From: Actinoplanes sp. DH11
GTDB lineage: Bacteria; Actinomycetota; Actinomycetes; Mycobacteriales; Micromonosporaceae
NCBI RefSeq assembly: GCF_020873875.1
Contig: NZ_JAHWGU010000038.1
Span: forward strand, 1 to 64,000
DNA length: 64,000 nucleotides
Reading direction: 5' to 3'
The position numbers and the translations under genes were made by a program. The notes beneath the pieces are model-generated. The model had not been told where the DNA came from. It did no database searches and saw only the letters and a list, made by a program, of their open reading frames with translations. Within the stretch, counting starts at the first letter, position 1. Every line of letters begins with the position of its first letter. Positions 7,910 through 17,215 of the stretch are shown here, in pieces.

Positions 7910-8602
7910 ATGGCGCAGGAAACACCGGTTCAGGAGCATGCCGTCTGGCAGCAGGACCGCCTGGTCGCGGTCACCGCGGCCACCGGGAACCTCGCGCTCG
8001 TCGAGACCCGATGGGGTGCCGACGATCGGCAGGCCGCGCTGGCCGGGCAGCCGGCGAGTGTCACCGCGACCGTGCTGAGCCGGCGCGACCCGCGCACCGG
8101 CGAGATCGAGCACGGCGTCCGGCTGTGGGACGCGGCCTCGGAGGCGATCAAGCATTTCGAGCGCATCGACACCTACGGGTACGACCCGGCGTGGGTGATC
8201 GAGGGCCGCTACACGGACGTGCCCGGTGAGCGGAAGATCCCGTTCGAGCACGCCCAGGATGCCGGGTTCACGCGTGACCTGCCGGTGCCGGGTGACATCC
8301 ACGCCACGATCGGCGGCGCCGAGTACACGTTGAGCGCCTTCGACGACGACGGCCGGCTGCTGCTGGTCTTCGGCGATCCGACGAACCGGACCGAGACGTA
8401 CGGCTCCGGCCGGTTCCTCTTCGTCACGCGCGTGCCCGGCACCGATCGGGTGATCCTCGACTTCAACCGGGCCTTCGTGCCGCCGTGCGGGTTCTCCTCG
8501 CACTACAACTGCCCGCTGCCGCCGCCGCAGAACCGGATCGCCGTCCCGATCGAGGCCGGCGAGAAGCTTCCCGTCTTCCGCGACGGATTCGACAACCACT
8601 GA
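7910..8602 (+). CDS. DUF1684-family protein
   Basis: A 230-residue soluble protein. The C-terminal block with DFNRAFVPPCGFSSHYNCPL, closely followed by PPPQNRIAVPIEAGEK, is the hallmark of DUF1684. The invariant Cys, Asn and proline cluster are present. Biochemical function of the family is not known to me. The gene ends 26 bp before the solute-binding protein gene of a dipeptide-type ABC transporter and may be co-transcribed with it. No signal peptide is seen, so it is likely cytoplasmic. Start: ATG 7910, with GGGG seven bases upstream. Confidence 0.85.
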   Translation: MAQETPVQEHAVWQQDRLVAVTAATGNLALVETRWGADDRQAALAGQPASVTATVLSRRDPRTGEIEHGVRLWDAASEAIKHFERIDTYGYDPAWVIEGRYTDVPGERKIPFEHAQDAGFTRDLPVPGDIHATIGGAEYTLSAFDDDGRLLLVFGDPTNRTETYGSGRFLFVTRVPGTDRVILDFNRAFVPPCGFSSHYNCPLPPPQNRIAVPIEAGEKLPVFRDGFDNH

Positions 8603-8628
8603 CACTTGCTGATAACCGGAGACACACC

Positions 8629-10125
8629 GTGAAACGGCTCATATCAACTCTCGCCGCGCTCGCCCTGGCCGGGACGCTCGCAGCCTGCGGCGGCGACGCG
8701 GACGGCGGCAGCGCCGGCGACAGCAGCGCGGCCACCATCCAGATCGGCTCCGTCTACGAGCCGCAGAACCTCGACAACACCGCCGGCGGCGGCCAGGGCG
8801 TGACCGAGGCGCTCAACGGCAACGTGTACGAGGGCCTGTTCACGCTCACCGACACCGGCGCCGTCGAGCCGCTGCTCGCCAAGGAGCACAAGGTCAGCGA
8901 CGACGGCCTGACCTACACGTTCACCCTCCAGCCGAACGTGAAGTTCCACTCCGGCAAGGCGCTGACCTCGGCGGACGTGAAGGCGAGCATCGAGCGCGTC
9001 ACCGCGGCCAACTCGAAGTCGGCCCGCAAGGGCAACCTTGAGGTGATCAAGGAGATCGCCACGCCGGACGACGCCACCGTGGTGGTGACGCTGAAGAGCC
9101 GGTCGATCTCGTTCGTCTACAACCTGAGCTACATCTGGGTCGTCAACGCCGCGGCCACCGACCTCACCACCACCGCCGACGGCACCGGGCCGTACCGGCT
9201 GGGTGACTGGAAGCGTGGCTCCACGCTGAGCCTGACCCGGTTCGACGGCTACTGGGGCACCCCGGCCAAGAACGCCGGCGTCGTCTTCCACTACTTCACC
9301 GACGCCACCGCGCTGAACAACGCGCTGCTCACCAACGCGGTCGACATCGTCACCAGCGAGCAGAGCCCGGACGCGCTCGCGCAGTTCACCGGCAACGGCA
9401 ACTACAAGGTCAACGACGGGCAGTCGACCACCAAGCTGCTGCTCGCCTTCAACGACAAGGTCGCGCCGTTCGACAAGGTGGCCGTGCGTCAGGCGGTCAG
9501 CCAGGCGATCGACGACAAGAAGCTGCTGACCTCGATCTGGGGTGAGTACGGCACCCCGATCGGTTCGATGGTCCCGCCGAGCGACCCCTGGTACGAGGAC
9601 CTGACCTCGGTGAACGCGTACAACGTGGAGGGCGCCAAGAAGCTGCTGGCCGACGCCGGGCTGCCGAACGGGTTCACGTTCACGCTCGACACCCCGAGTT
9701 ACGACCCGCACCCCACCGCCGCCACCTTCATCAAGTCGGAGCTGGCCAAGGTCGGCATCACCGTGAACATCAACACGATCACGGCCGACGAGTGGTACAC
9801 GAAGGTCTACCAGAAACGCGACTTCGCGGCGACGCTCCAGGAGCACGTCAACGACCGTGACGTGGTCTGGTACGGCAACCCCGACTTCTACTGGGGCTAC
9901 GACAACCCGAAGGTCACCGACCTGATCAACCGGGCCGAGCAGGCCACCACCACCGACGAGCAGACCACCCTGCTCAAGGAGGCCAACAAGATCATCGCGA
10001 CGGAGGCGGCCAGCGACTGGCTCTACCTCTACCCGCAGATCGTGGTCGCGAGCTCCAAGGTGTCCGGCTACCCGGTCAACGGCCTCAACGCCCAGTTCTT
10101 CGCGTACGGGATCGTCAAGAACTGA
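8629..10125 (+). CDS. ABC transporter substrate-binding lipoprotein, family 5
   Basis: A 498-residue lipoprotein that starts with GTG at 8629, placed after GGAG. Its signal sequence has a lipobox LAAC with Cys20. The mature part has family 5 (DppA/OppA/NikA) features: the EPQNLDNT start, YEGLFTL, DVKFHSG-like VKFHSGKALTSADV, and PFDKVAVRQAVSQAID. The ligand could be a peptide, nickel-chelate or opine and cannot be chosen from sequence. Its stop overlaps the permease start (TGATG). It is the first of five genes forming a complete importer. Confidence 0.92.
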   Translation: MKRLISTLAALALAGTLAACGGDADGGSAGDSSAATIQIGSVYEPQNLDNTAGGGQGVTEALNGNVYEGLFTLTDTGAVEPLLAKEHKVSDDGLTYTFTLQPNVKFHSGKALTSADVKASIERVTAANSKSARKGNLEVIKEIATPDDATVVVTLKSRSISFVYNLSYIWVVNAAATDLTTTADGTGPYRLGDWKRGSTLSLTRFDGYWGTPAKNAGVVFHYFTDATALNNALLTNAVDIVTSEQSPDALAQFTGNGNYKVNDGQSTTKLLLAFNDKVAPFDKVAVRQAVSQAIDDKKLLTSIWGEYGTPIGSMVPPSDPWYEDLTSVNAYNVEGAKKLLADAGLPNGFTFTLDTPSYDPHPTAATFIKSELAKVGITVNINTITADEWYTKVYQKRDFAATLQEHVNDRDVVWYGNPDFYWGYDNPKVTDLINRAEQATTTDEQTTLLKEANKIIATEAASDWLYLYPQIVVASSKVSGYPVNGLNAQFFAYGIVKN

Positions 10126-11081
10126 TGATCGCCTACCTGCTGCGACGGACAGCGATCCTCCTGGGGTCGCTGTTCCTCGCGGCAGTGGTGCTGTTCGTGC
10201 TGCTCCGGCTCCTGCCGGGCGACCCGGCCAACGCCCTGCTCCCGGTCGGCGCGACCCCCGAGCAGATCGAGGCCGCCCGCCGGGAGCTGGGCACCGACGC
10301 CCCACTGCTGACCCAGTTCCTCACCTGGCTCGGCGACGTCGTCACCCTGGACCTGGGGAAGTCGCTGATCAGTACGCTGCCGGTCGGCCCGGAGATCGCC
10401 GCCCGGCTGCCGGTCACCGTGCCGCTCACCCTCGCCGCGTTCACCCTCGCCGTGCTGATCGCGGTGCCGGTGGGCGCGCTCGCGGCCATTCGTGCCGACC
10501 GCTGGTACGGCCCCGTCCTCAACGCGGTCGCCCAGCTCGGCATCGCCGTGCCCGCGTTCTGGGTCGGCCTGCTGCTGATCACCGTGTTCGCGCTGCGGCT
10601 GGGTGTGCTGCCCGCCGGTGGCTTCCCGCCGGACGGCTGGGCCGACCTGCCGGCCGCGATCGAGGCCCTGGTCCTGCCGGTCGTGACGGTCGCGCTGGTC
10701 ATGTCGGCAAGCCTGATCCGGTACGTGCGGGGCGCCACCCTGGACGTCCTGGGCGCCGACTACCTGCGCACCGCCCGCGCGCTCGGCGCCACCGGAGCCC
10801 AGGCGATGTGGCGGCACGGCGTGCGCAACGCCGCCGTACCCGTCATCGCCGTCCTCGCCATGGAACTGGCCACCACCTTCCTCGGCGCGGTCGTGGTGGA
10901 GAGCGTCTTCGCCCTGCCCGGCCTCGGCGGCATGCTGGTCCGCGGCATCAGCCAGCACGACTACCCGGTCATCCAGGGCATCATGCTGGTCAGTACCGCG
11001 ACCGTGCTGGTCGTCGGCTTCCTCGGCGACCTGGCACAGCGGCTCGTCGACCCCCGTCTGCTGCACCGGGAGGCGTCATGA
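10125..11081 (+). CDS. ABC transporter permease, DppB type
   Basis: A 318-residue permease with six hydrophobic segments and the N-terminal RLLPGDPANALLP motif of DppB/NikB proteins. The EAA-like coupling loop appears as DYLRTARALGATGAQAMW. The ATG overlaps the preceding stop by one base, and the stop overlaps the next gene as ATGA, so the operon is translationally coupled. It should form the transmembrane heterodimer with the following permease. Confidence 0.93.
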   Translation: MIAYLLRRTAILLGSLFLAAVVLFVLLRLLPGDPANALLPVGATPEQIEAARRELGTDAPLLTQFLTWLGDVVTLDLGKSLISTLPVGPEIAARLPVTVPLTLAAFTLAVLIAVPVGALAAIRADRWYGPVLNAVAQLGIAVPAFWVGLLLITVFALRLGVLPAGGFPPDGWADLPAAIEALVLPVVTVALVMSASLIRYVRGATLDVLGADYLRTARALGATGAQAMWRHGVRNAAVPVIAVLAMELATTFLGAVVVESVFALPGLGGMLVRGISQHDYPVIQGIMLVSTATVLVVGFLGDLAQRLVDPRLLHREAS

Positions 11082-12070
11082 GCCGGCGGCGGTCACTGCA
11101 CCTGGCCCTGGGGCTGCTGCTCGTCGGCGTCATCGCCGCCGGTGTGCTCCTGTCGTACGTCTGGCTGCCCTTCGCCCCGGACGACACCTCCGGCGGACGC
11201 CTCGCACCGCCCGGCGGCGACCACCTGCTGGGCACCGACAAACTCGGCCGTGACCTGTTCACCCAGCTGCTGATCGGCGGGCGCATCGCGATCGGCACGG
11301 CACTCGGCGCGGTCGCCGTCGGCGGCCTGATCGGCGTGACCGCCGGACTGCTCGCCGGGTTCGCCACCCGCTGGCTCGACGACGCCGCGGCAGTGGTGCT
11401 GGACATCCTGATCGCGTTCCCGACGCTGCTGCTCGCCATGCTGATCGTGGCCGGCACCGGCGCGTCGCTGGGCACCGCGATCCTCGCCATCGGCATCGCG
11501 ATGGCCGCGGTCGTCGCCCGCCTCACCCGCGTACTGGTCAAGCAGGTGCTGGCCCGGGACTACATCACGGCGGCCCGGGTCGCCGGCATCTCGTGGCCGC
11601 GGATCGTGCTCAGCCACGTACTGCCGAACATCGCCCCGACCGTCCTGGTCAACCTGGCCCTGCAGGCCGGTCTCGCCGTGCTCGCCGAGGCGAGCCTCTC
11701 CTACCTGGGGCTGGGCACGCCGCCGCCGAACGCGTCCTGGGGACGGATGCTGTACGAGGCCCAGGCGACCGTGCTCGCCGCACCGGCGGGGGCGCTGGCT
11801 CCGGGGATCGCACTCGTCGTGCTGGTGGTCGGGGTGAACCTGACGGCCGACGGGCTGCGGGACCTGACCGACCCGACGCGCCGGGGCCGCCGCGGTTCCG
11901 GCGGCCGTCCTGATTCCGCCGGCCGTCCTGGTTCCGCCGGGGCTGGGCGTCCCGGTTCCGCCGGGGCTGGGGCTGGCCTTCCTGGCGCGGCCGATCCTGC
12001 CCAGGTCGGTCCCGCCGGCCCGGCCCGCCTCGCGGATCCGACGCTCGACACCACGCTGGGGAAGTCGTGA
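11078..12070 (+). CDS. ABC transporter permease, DppC type
   Basis: A 330-residue permease with one N-terminal span, the HLLGTDKLGRDLFTQLL motif typical of DppC, and the coupling loop DYITAARVAGISWPRIVL. The C-terminal 60 residues are an unusual low-complexity tail of Gly, Pro, Ala and Ser with repeated GRPGSAGAG. It comes from a short tandem repeat in frame and has no counterpart in typical family members. The start ATG overlaps the upstream stop. Confidence 0.92.
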   Translation: MSRRRSLHLALGLLLVGVIAAGVLLSYVWLPFAPDDTSGGRLAPPGGDHLLGTDKLGRDLFTQLLIGGRIAIGTALGAVAVGGLIGVTAGLLAGFATRWLDDAAAVVLDILIAFPTLLLAMLIVAGTGASLGTAILAIGIAMAAVVARLTRVLVKQVLARDYITAARVAGISWPRIVLSHVLPNIAPTVLVNLALQAGLAVLAEASLSYLGLGTPPPNASWGRMLYEAQATVLAAPAGALAPGIALVVLVVGVNLTADGLRDLTDPTRRGRRGSGGRPDSAGRPGSAGAGRPGSAGAGAGLPGAADPAQVGPAGPARLADPTLDTTLGKS

Positions 12071-12855
12071 TGAGTCTGCTCTCCGTCGACGGTCTGGCCG
12101 TTCGTGATCGGGCCGGCACCGCGCTCGTCGAGAACGTCTCGTTCGAGGTGGCCGCCGGTGACCGGGCCGGGTTGATCGGCGAGTCCGGTTCCGGCAAGTC
12201 GCTGACCGCGCTCGCCGTCCTCGGTCTGCTGCCGCCCGGCCTCACCGCGACCGGCTCGGTGCGGCTCGACGGCGCCGACATGATCCGCGCGCCCCGCGGG
12301 CACGGCACCGCCGCGACGGTGGTCTTCCAGGAGCCGCTGACCGCGCTGGACCCCCTGATGACGGCCGGCCGGCAGATCGCCGGGCCGCTGCGCCGGCTGC
12401 GCGGATTACGCGGCGCCGCCCTGCGGGAGGCGGTGCGGTCGGCGCTCGGCGAGGTACGCCTGACCGACACCGACCGCATCGCCCGGTCCTACCCGCACCA
12501 GCTCTCCGGCGGCCAGCGGCAACGCGTCGCGATCGCGATGGCCGTCGCGTGCCGGCCCCGGCTGCTGATCGCCGACGAACCGACCACCGCACTCGACGTG
12601 ACGGTGCAGGCCGAGATCCTGGACCTGCTGGACCGGATCGTCACGACGCACGGCACCGCGCTGCTGTTCATCACCCACGACCTGCCGGTGGCGGCCCGGG
12701 TCATCCGGCACACGCACGTGCTGCGGCACGGCCGGGTCGTCGAATCCGGGCCGATCACGTCGCTGATCGCGGCGCCGGAGCACCCGTACACCCGCACCCT
12801 CGTCGACAGCGCCAGACGTTTCGACGCCGCCCTGGAACGGACCGGCCGTGCCTGA
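12070..12855 (+). CDS. ABC transporter ATP-binding protein, DppD type
   Basis: A 261-residue ATPase with Walker A GESGSGKS, signature LSGGQRQR, Walker B LLIADEPT and the switch histidine in FITHDL. The C-terminal EHPYTRTLVDSAR belongs to the oligopeptide-transporter ATPase extension. ATG 12070 is preferred because it overlaps the previous stop (TGATG). GTG 12067 would add one residue. It pairs with the next ATPase. Confidence 0.93.
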   Translation: MSLLSVDGLAVRDRAGTALVENVSFEVAAGDRAGLIGESGSGKSLTALAVLGLLPPGLTATGSVRLDGADMIRAPRGHGTAATVVFQEPLTALDPLMTAGRQIAGPLRRLRGLRGAALREAVRSALGEVRLTDTDRIARSYPHQLSGGQRQRVAIAMAVACRPRLLIADEPTTALDVTVQAEILDLLDRIVTTHGTALLFITHDLPVAARVIRHTHVLRHGRVVESGPITSLIAAPEHPYTRTLVDSARRFDAALERTGRA

Positions 12856-12888
12856 CCTGATCCCCGCCGCCCCGGAACGGAGCCGGTC

Positions 12889-13635
12889 GTGACCGAGCCG
12901 ATTCTTGCCGCCGTCGACGCCGGCTACGCCTACCGCGGGGGCGCCGCCGCGCTGAGCGGCGTGTCGCTCGCCGTCTCCCCCGGCCGCAACGTGGCCCTGG
13001 TCGGCGAGTCCGGCGCCGGGAAGACCACGCTGCTGCGCCTGTTCCTGGGGCTGGCCCGGCCGACGAGCGGCGCGATCCACTTCGACGGTGCACCGCTGCA
13101 CCGCCAGCGGATGCGGCAGTACCGGCGGGCCGTACAGGCCGTGTTCCAGGACCCGTACTCGTCGCTCGACCCCCGGCACCGCATCGGCCGCATCGTGGCC
13201 GAACCTCTGCGCGGTCTCGGCCTGGGCGCCGACCCGGCCCGGGTGACGGCCGCCCTGGACGCGGTCGGCCTGCCCGCCGACACCGCCGGCCGCTATCCGC
13301 ACGAGTTCTCCGGCGGTCAGCGGCAGCGCATCGCCATCGCCCGCGCCGTCGTCGGCAACCCGCGCCTGCTGCTCGCCGACGAACCGGTCAGCGCGCTCGA
13401 CCTGACGACCCGGGTCCGCATCGTCGACCTGCTGGCGTCCCTGTGCGCCGAACGCGACCTCACCATCCTGCTGGTCTCGCACGACCTCGGCGTGGTGGCG
13501 GAACTGTGCGCCGAGACCGCGGTCCTGGAGCGCGGCCGGCTGGTCGAGCAGGGACCGACGAGCGAGGTGCTGGGGGCGCCGTCGCACCCGTACACGCGGC
13601 GGCTCCTCGCCAGCGTCCCGCGCCTACCGGCATAG
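12889..13635 (+). CDS. ABC transporter ATP-binding protein, DppF type
   Basis: A 248-residue ATPase with Walker A GESGAGKTT, the Q-loop in AVFQDPYSSLDPRH typical of DppF/OppF, signature FSGGQRQR, Walker B LLLADEP and HDLGVVAEL. The SHPYTRRLLASVP tail is the oligopeptide-type extension. GTG 12889 follows GGAGCCGGTC. It is the last gene of the importer operon, 33 bp after its partner. Confidence 0.93.
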   Translation: MTEPILAAVDAGYAYRGGAAALSGVSLAVSPGRNVALVGESGAGKTTLLRLFLGLARPTSGAIHFDGAPLHRQRMRQYRRAVQAVFQDPYSSLDPRHRIGRIVAEPLRGLGLGADPARVTAALDAVGLPADTAGRYPHEFSGGQRQRIAIARAVVGNPRLLLADEPVSALDLTTRVRIVDLLASLCAERDLTILLVSHDLGVVAELCAETAVLERGRLVEQGPTSEVLGAPSHPYTRRLLASVPRLPA

Positions 13636-13639
13636 ACCG

Positions 13640-13760
13640 CCGGCGTAAGCCCGCAGCGTACGGCGCAGGCCCACGGCGTAAGCCCGCTGGAGTAAGCCTG
13701 CCCGACGTCCGGCGTAGGCCCGTCGGAGTAGGCCTACCGGCGCAGGGCTACCGGCGGGCG
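13640..13760. repeat. Degenerate GC-rich tandem repeat after the importer operon
   Basis: Motifs of the type GGCGTAAGCCCG, GGAGTAAGCCTG and GGCGTAGGCCCG recur about every 15-30 bases. Spacing is irregular. No stem with a U-tract is evident, so it is not an obvious terminator. Confidence 0.5.
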
Positions 13761-13802
13761 GCATCGCCCGGGCGGGGCGGGACCGTTCCTGTCCGGATTC
13801 GA

Positions 13803-14165
13803 TCAGGGGCGGTCGACGATCAGGATGTCGCTGTGCGCCAGGCGGGCCACCTCGTCGACCATGGCGGCCGTGCGGGCGTCGTTGCTCTGCCGTACGACCA
13901 GGAGGTCGCCGTCCCGGCTCGCCGCGGCCAGGGTGATCACCGCGTCCACCTCGCGGCTCACGGTGAGCGAGACGTCAATCGCCGGGTACTGCTCCTCCCA
14001 CCGATGAACCACATCCCGCACACGCCTGTCCTGCCGCGTGCTCGCGGGTCCGGCGGCGACCACGCTGACGTCCGCCCCACGTCGCAGGGCCTCGGCGAAC
14101 ACGCGCCGCAGCAGGTCGTCCACCCGCGCCGCGCCGATCACTCCGGCCACGATCAGGCCTGGCAT
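13803..14165 (-). CDS. Universal stress protein-like small protein
   Basis: A 120-residue alpha/beta protein with an MPGLIVAGVIG first strand, a middle block ADVSVVAAGP and a C-terminal GDLLVVRQ...HSDILIVDRP strand typical of UspA-fold proteins. The usual ATP-binding loop G2xG9xG(S/T) is not recognisable, so nucleotide binding is doubtful. Start: ATG 14165. GTG 14174 would add three residues. It stands alone, near palindromic element copy B. Confidence 0.6.
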   Translation of the reverse strand: MPGLIVAGVIGAARVDDLLRRVFAEALRRGADVSVVAAGPASTRQDRRVRDVVHRWEEQYPAIDVSLTVSREVDAVITLAAASRDGDLLVVRQSNDARTAAMVDEVARLAHSDILIVDRP

Positions 14166-14280
14166 GAATATCACGCTACGCCAACATCGTCATCACGGCA
14201 GGTGACACAACTCAAGGTGGGCGTGTCGCCTCACCCATCGAGTACGGTCAATCGCGCACCGCGGCCCGAGACGAGATGTT

Positions 14281-14349
14281 GATCTGCTGGCGATGCGAAA
14301 TCGCGGTGATGACCCCATGATCACAGCAATGTCGTAGCGCTAGCAGATC
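14281..14349. repeat. 69-bp palindromic intergenic element, copy B
   Basis: Begins GATCTGCTGGCG and ends CGCTAGCAGATC, with the same core order ACCCCATGATCACAGC as the other copies. Arm mismatches are more frequent than in copies A and C. It lies in the 283-bp gap between the Usp-like gene and the ABC permease. Confidence 0.8.
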
Positions 14350-14448
14350 AACAACGCCGCGCCGACGCATCGCAGCGGGTCGCGGGCAATTCCGCACCCA
14401 CCGGGAGGGAGCTGAGGGCGCGAAACATCACGTGCCACCGGCTTGCCG

Positions 14449-16362
14449 CTACCGCCCGTCGACGGCACGCCGGAAGGTGGCCCTGATCGCCGTCGTGAAC
14501 AGTGCCACCCCCGCCACGACCCCGGCCACGCCGAGCACGAGACCCCACGGCGGCGGCAGATACATCGCCAAGAACCAGGAGCGCACGTCGGCGCCGACGA
14601 GAATGAGGATCACCGGCACCAGCCCCTGCGGGAACGTCAGCAGCCCACCGCCGATCCAGCACCCGAGCACCCGCACCACCTCGCGCCCGGACGCCACGAC
14701 GGCCGCAGGCGACGGTGAGGGCGCAACGCCGGCGGGCGACGACGCAACATCAAGAGGCGACCGCGCAACGCCAAGAGGCGACCGCGCAACACCGACGGAC
14801 GATGGCGGCGGCGGGCGGCCGGTCCGCATGGTGTGCAGCATCTCCGGGCCGCGCTCCTGGAGCCGGGCCGCCGCGCGGTCGCCGAGCCACCAGGCGAGCG
14901 CCACCCCGGTGGCCACCCCGACCGGCAGCCCGGCCCACAGCAGCCACGGCACGTCCAGCAGGTGACCGGTGACGATCACCGCGAGCGGTGGCCCGGCGGG
15001 GAGGATCCCGACCCAGAACAGCACGTAGGACGGACCGGTGGCGTCGGCGCCCTCCAATGGGGCGTCGGCGCGGCGGCGCGGGTCCGGGCCAGGGGTCAGG
15101 GCGGACACCGAGGCGTACGCGATGAGGCCCGCTCCCCCGCCCAGCAGCGCCGGCACGACCGCGACCACCCACGGCCAGGCCCAGGTGTACCCGCTCCACA
15201 CCGTCAGGCCGGCGCTGAGCAGCACCGCGACCGGCCCGTACACCGCCAGGTAGGCCCACTGCCTGCCCCGCACGTCGGCGCGCTCACTGCCGGTCGTCAG
15301 GGTGTGCCAGAGGGCGGTGCCGTCGTCGCCGTAGAGGTTGCCCGCCGACGTGACCGCGAACCACGCCACGGCCGCCCCGGCCCACGGCAGCAGGACGGGC
15401 GCGCCGAACGTGAGCGGCAGCAGCGCGGTGCCGAGCGCCCAGGCGATCGGCACCACCGCGGCGGTGATCCGCCCCGGGTCGCGCCACCAGGTGCGCACCT
15501 CCTTGCGGAAGACCGCACCGGCCGGGCCGGCGAGCGGGCCGCGCGCCGGGGCGGTGCCGTACGCGCCACCGCGGATCGTCACCCGGCTGCGCCGCGGCGT
15601 ACCGAGCGTGGCCGCCCAGACCAGCAGGAGCAGCGCGCCCAGCACCGGCAGCCCGGCGAGGGCCGCGGCGGTCACCGGCCAGTCGCCCCGGCCGGCGGCC
15701 TCGACCGCCACCACACCCCAGCTGGACGGCACGGCCCGCAGCACCGTGCTGAACAGCGGGGAGAAGCCGGTGGTCAGCACGTCCGAATAGAGGATCGGCA
15801 CGATGAGCATCCAGCCGGACTGGGAGACGATCAGCAGGCCGGCGAAGAGCAGGCCGGTGACCGCGGCACCGGTCCGGGACGTGGCGACGACCGTGAACAG
15901 CGCGTGGGTCACCCGGGACAGCAGCACGACGAGGACCAGGACCCCGGCGGCGGCCGGCACGGCGACCAGGGCGGCGGCCGGGCCGAGGCGGGCCGCGTAC
16001 GTGATCAGGCTGAGGAAGGCCACCGCCGTCACCGCCGTGGTGATCGCCACCAGGCCGGCGCCGAGCAGGCCCGCCGCCAGCCGGGGGCGCGGCAGCGGCA
16101 GCAGCGCGAAGTGCTCGGCGCGCAGCACCGCCGAGGCCCCCCACAGCGGCCCGATCATCCAGCTCAGCGCCCAGCCCAGCCAGACGGCGGCGAGCAGGTC
16201 GCCGAGGACGCCGGGGTGACTGACATCCGCGAAGGTCAGCAGGACGGTGGCGGCCGCGCAGCACAGGCCGAGCACGCCGCCGGTCACCATCCACGCGGCC
16301 CGGCCGCCGGTCGTCGAGTTCCGCAGGACGGCCAGCTTCATCCGGATCAGGACGCCAACCAC
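14449..16362 (-). CDS. ABC exporter permease, large multi-span protein
   Basis: A 637-residue protein with roughly twelve to fourteen hydrophobic segments. A conserved motif FRKEVRTWWRDPGR in the centre is typical of the second half of actinobacterial ABC-2-like exporters. It overlaps the ATPase gene by 16 bp if GTG 16362 is used. ATG 16341, six bases after the ATPase stop, is an alternative. A hydrophilic insert near residues 510-540 contains 21-bp in-frame repeats encoding GVARSPL. The substrate is unknown. Confidence 0.8.
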   Translation of the reverse strand: MVGVLIRMKLAVLRNSTTGGRAAWMVTGGVLGLCCAAATVLLTFADVSHPGVLGDLLAAVWLGWALSWMIGPLWGASAVLRAEHFALLPLPRPRLAAGLLGAGLVAITTAVTAVAFLSLITYAARLGPAAALVAVPAAAGVLVLVVLLSRVTHALFTVVATSRTGAAVTGLLFAGLLIVSQSGWMLIVPILYSDVLTTGFSPLFSTVLRAVPSSWGVVAVEAAGRGDWPVTAAALAGLPVLGALLLLVWAATLGTPRRSRVTIRGGAYGTAPARGPLAGPAGAVFRKEVRTWWRDPGRITAAVVPIAWALGTALLPLTFGAPVLLPWAGAAVAWFAVTSAGNLYGDDGTALWHTLTTGSERADVRGRQWAYLAVYGPVAVLLSAGLTVWSGYTWAWPWVVAVVPALLGGGAGLIAYASVSALTPGPDPRRRADAPLEGADATGPSYVLFWVGILPAGPPLAVIVTGHLLDVPWLLWAGLPVGVATGVALAWWLGDRAAARLQERGPEMLHTMRTGRPPPPSSVGVARSPLGVARSPLDVASSPAGVAPSPSPAAVVASGREVVRVLGCWIGGGLLTFPQGLVPVILILVGADVRSWFLAMYLPPPWGLVLGVAGVVAGVALFTTAIRATFRRAVDGR

Positions 16363-17108
16363 GACAACCCGTCCGGTACGGGGTCGGCGGCACCGACCAG
16401 CTCGACGAACGCCCGTTCCAGCGTCTCGTCACCACGGACGTCGGCGAGCGGGCCGGCCGCGACGACCCGCCCCCGGTCCATGATGGCGACCGTGTCGCAG
16501 AGCTGCTCGACGAGCGCCATCACGTGACTGGAGAGGACCACCGAGCCGCCGGACGCGACGAACCGCACCAGGATCGCCTTGAGCGCGGCCGCGGACACCG
16601 GGTCGACCGCCTCGAACGGCTCGTCCAGGATCAGCAGCCGCGGCCCGTGCAGCAGCGCCGTGGCCAGGCCGATCTTCTTGCGCATGCCGGTCGAGTAGTC
16701 GACCACCAGCGTCGTCTCGGCACCGGTCAGCCCCATCACGGTCAGCAGCTCCTGGACGCGCTCGGTCAGCACGTCCGGCGGGATCCGCCGCAGCTGCCCG
16801 GTGAAGGTGAGCAGTTCCCGGCCGGTGAGCCGCTCCGGCAGCGCCAGGCCGTCGGGCAGCACGCCGATCAGGGTCTTGGCACGGACCGGGTCGGCCCAGA
16901 CGTCCACGCCGGACACCTCGCACCGGCCGGCACCGGGCCGCAGCAGGCCGGCCGCCATGGAGAGCGCGGTGGTCTTGCCGGCGCCGTTCGGCCCGACCAG
17001 CCCGAAGAACGAGCCCGCCGGCACGGTCAGATCCACCCGGTCCACCGCGACGGTGCTGCCGAACGCCTTGACCAGCCCGGTCAGGCGCAGTGCCGGATCG
17101 GATCCCAT
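16347..17108 (-). CDS. ABC exporter ATP-binding protein
   Basis: A 253-residue ATPase with Walker A GPNGAGKTT, a Q-loop region, signature-like YSTGMRKKIGLA in place of LSGGQ, Walker B LLILDEPFEAVDP and SSHVMALVEQL. This pattern is typical of ABC-2 and drug/antibiotic exporters of the CcmA group. It is the first gene of a two-gene exporter unit. The start ATG 17108 faces the esterase gene across 107 bp. Confidence 0.92.
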   Translation of the reverse strand: MGSDPALRLTGLVKAFGSTVAVDRVDLTVPAGSFFGLVGPNGAGKTTALSMAAGLLRPGAGRCEVSGVDVWADPVRAKTLIGVLPDGLALPERLTGRELLTFTGQLRRIPPDVLTERVQELLTVMGLTGAETTLVVDYSTGMRKKIGLATALLHGPRLLILDEPFEAVDPVSAAALKAILVRFVASGGSVVLSSHVMALVEQLCDTVAIMDRGRVVAAGPLADVRGDETLERAFVELVGAADPVPDGLSWLAS

Positions 17109-17215
17109 GTCTGCCCCCGGTCGTCGGGCCTCCAGTCTGCCCGACCGGCACCCCGGCCGCCGTCCCGCGCCGTGCCGATGTTGACGACCGGCCGCCCGGT
17201 CGGTTGACTGCGCTC

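Noticed and set aside
7709..8605. Minus-strand frame opposite the DUF1684 gene
   Set aside because: DUF1684 landmarks on the plus strand are unmistakable, so the antisense frame is a shadow.
8644..10305. Minus-strand frame of about 550 codons across the solute-binding protein gene
   Set aside because: The plus strand encodes a complete lipoprotein of known family; the antisense frame has only low-complexity Gly/Arg/Val sequence.
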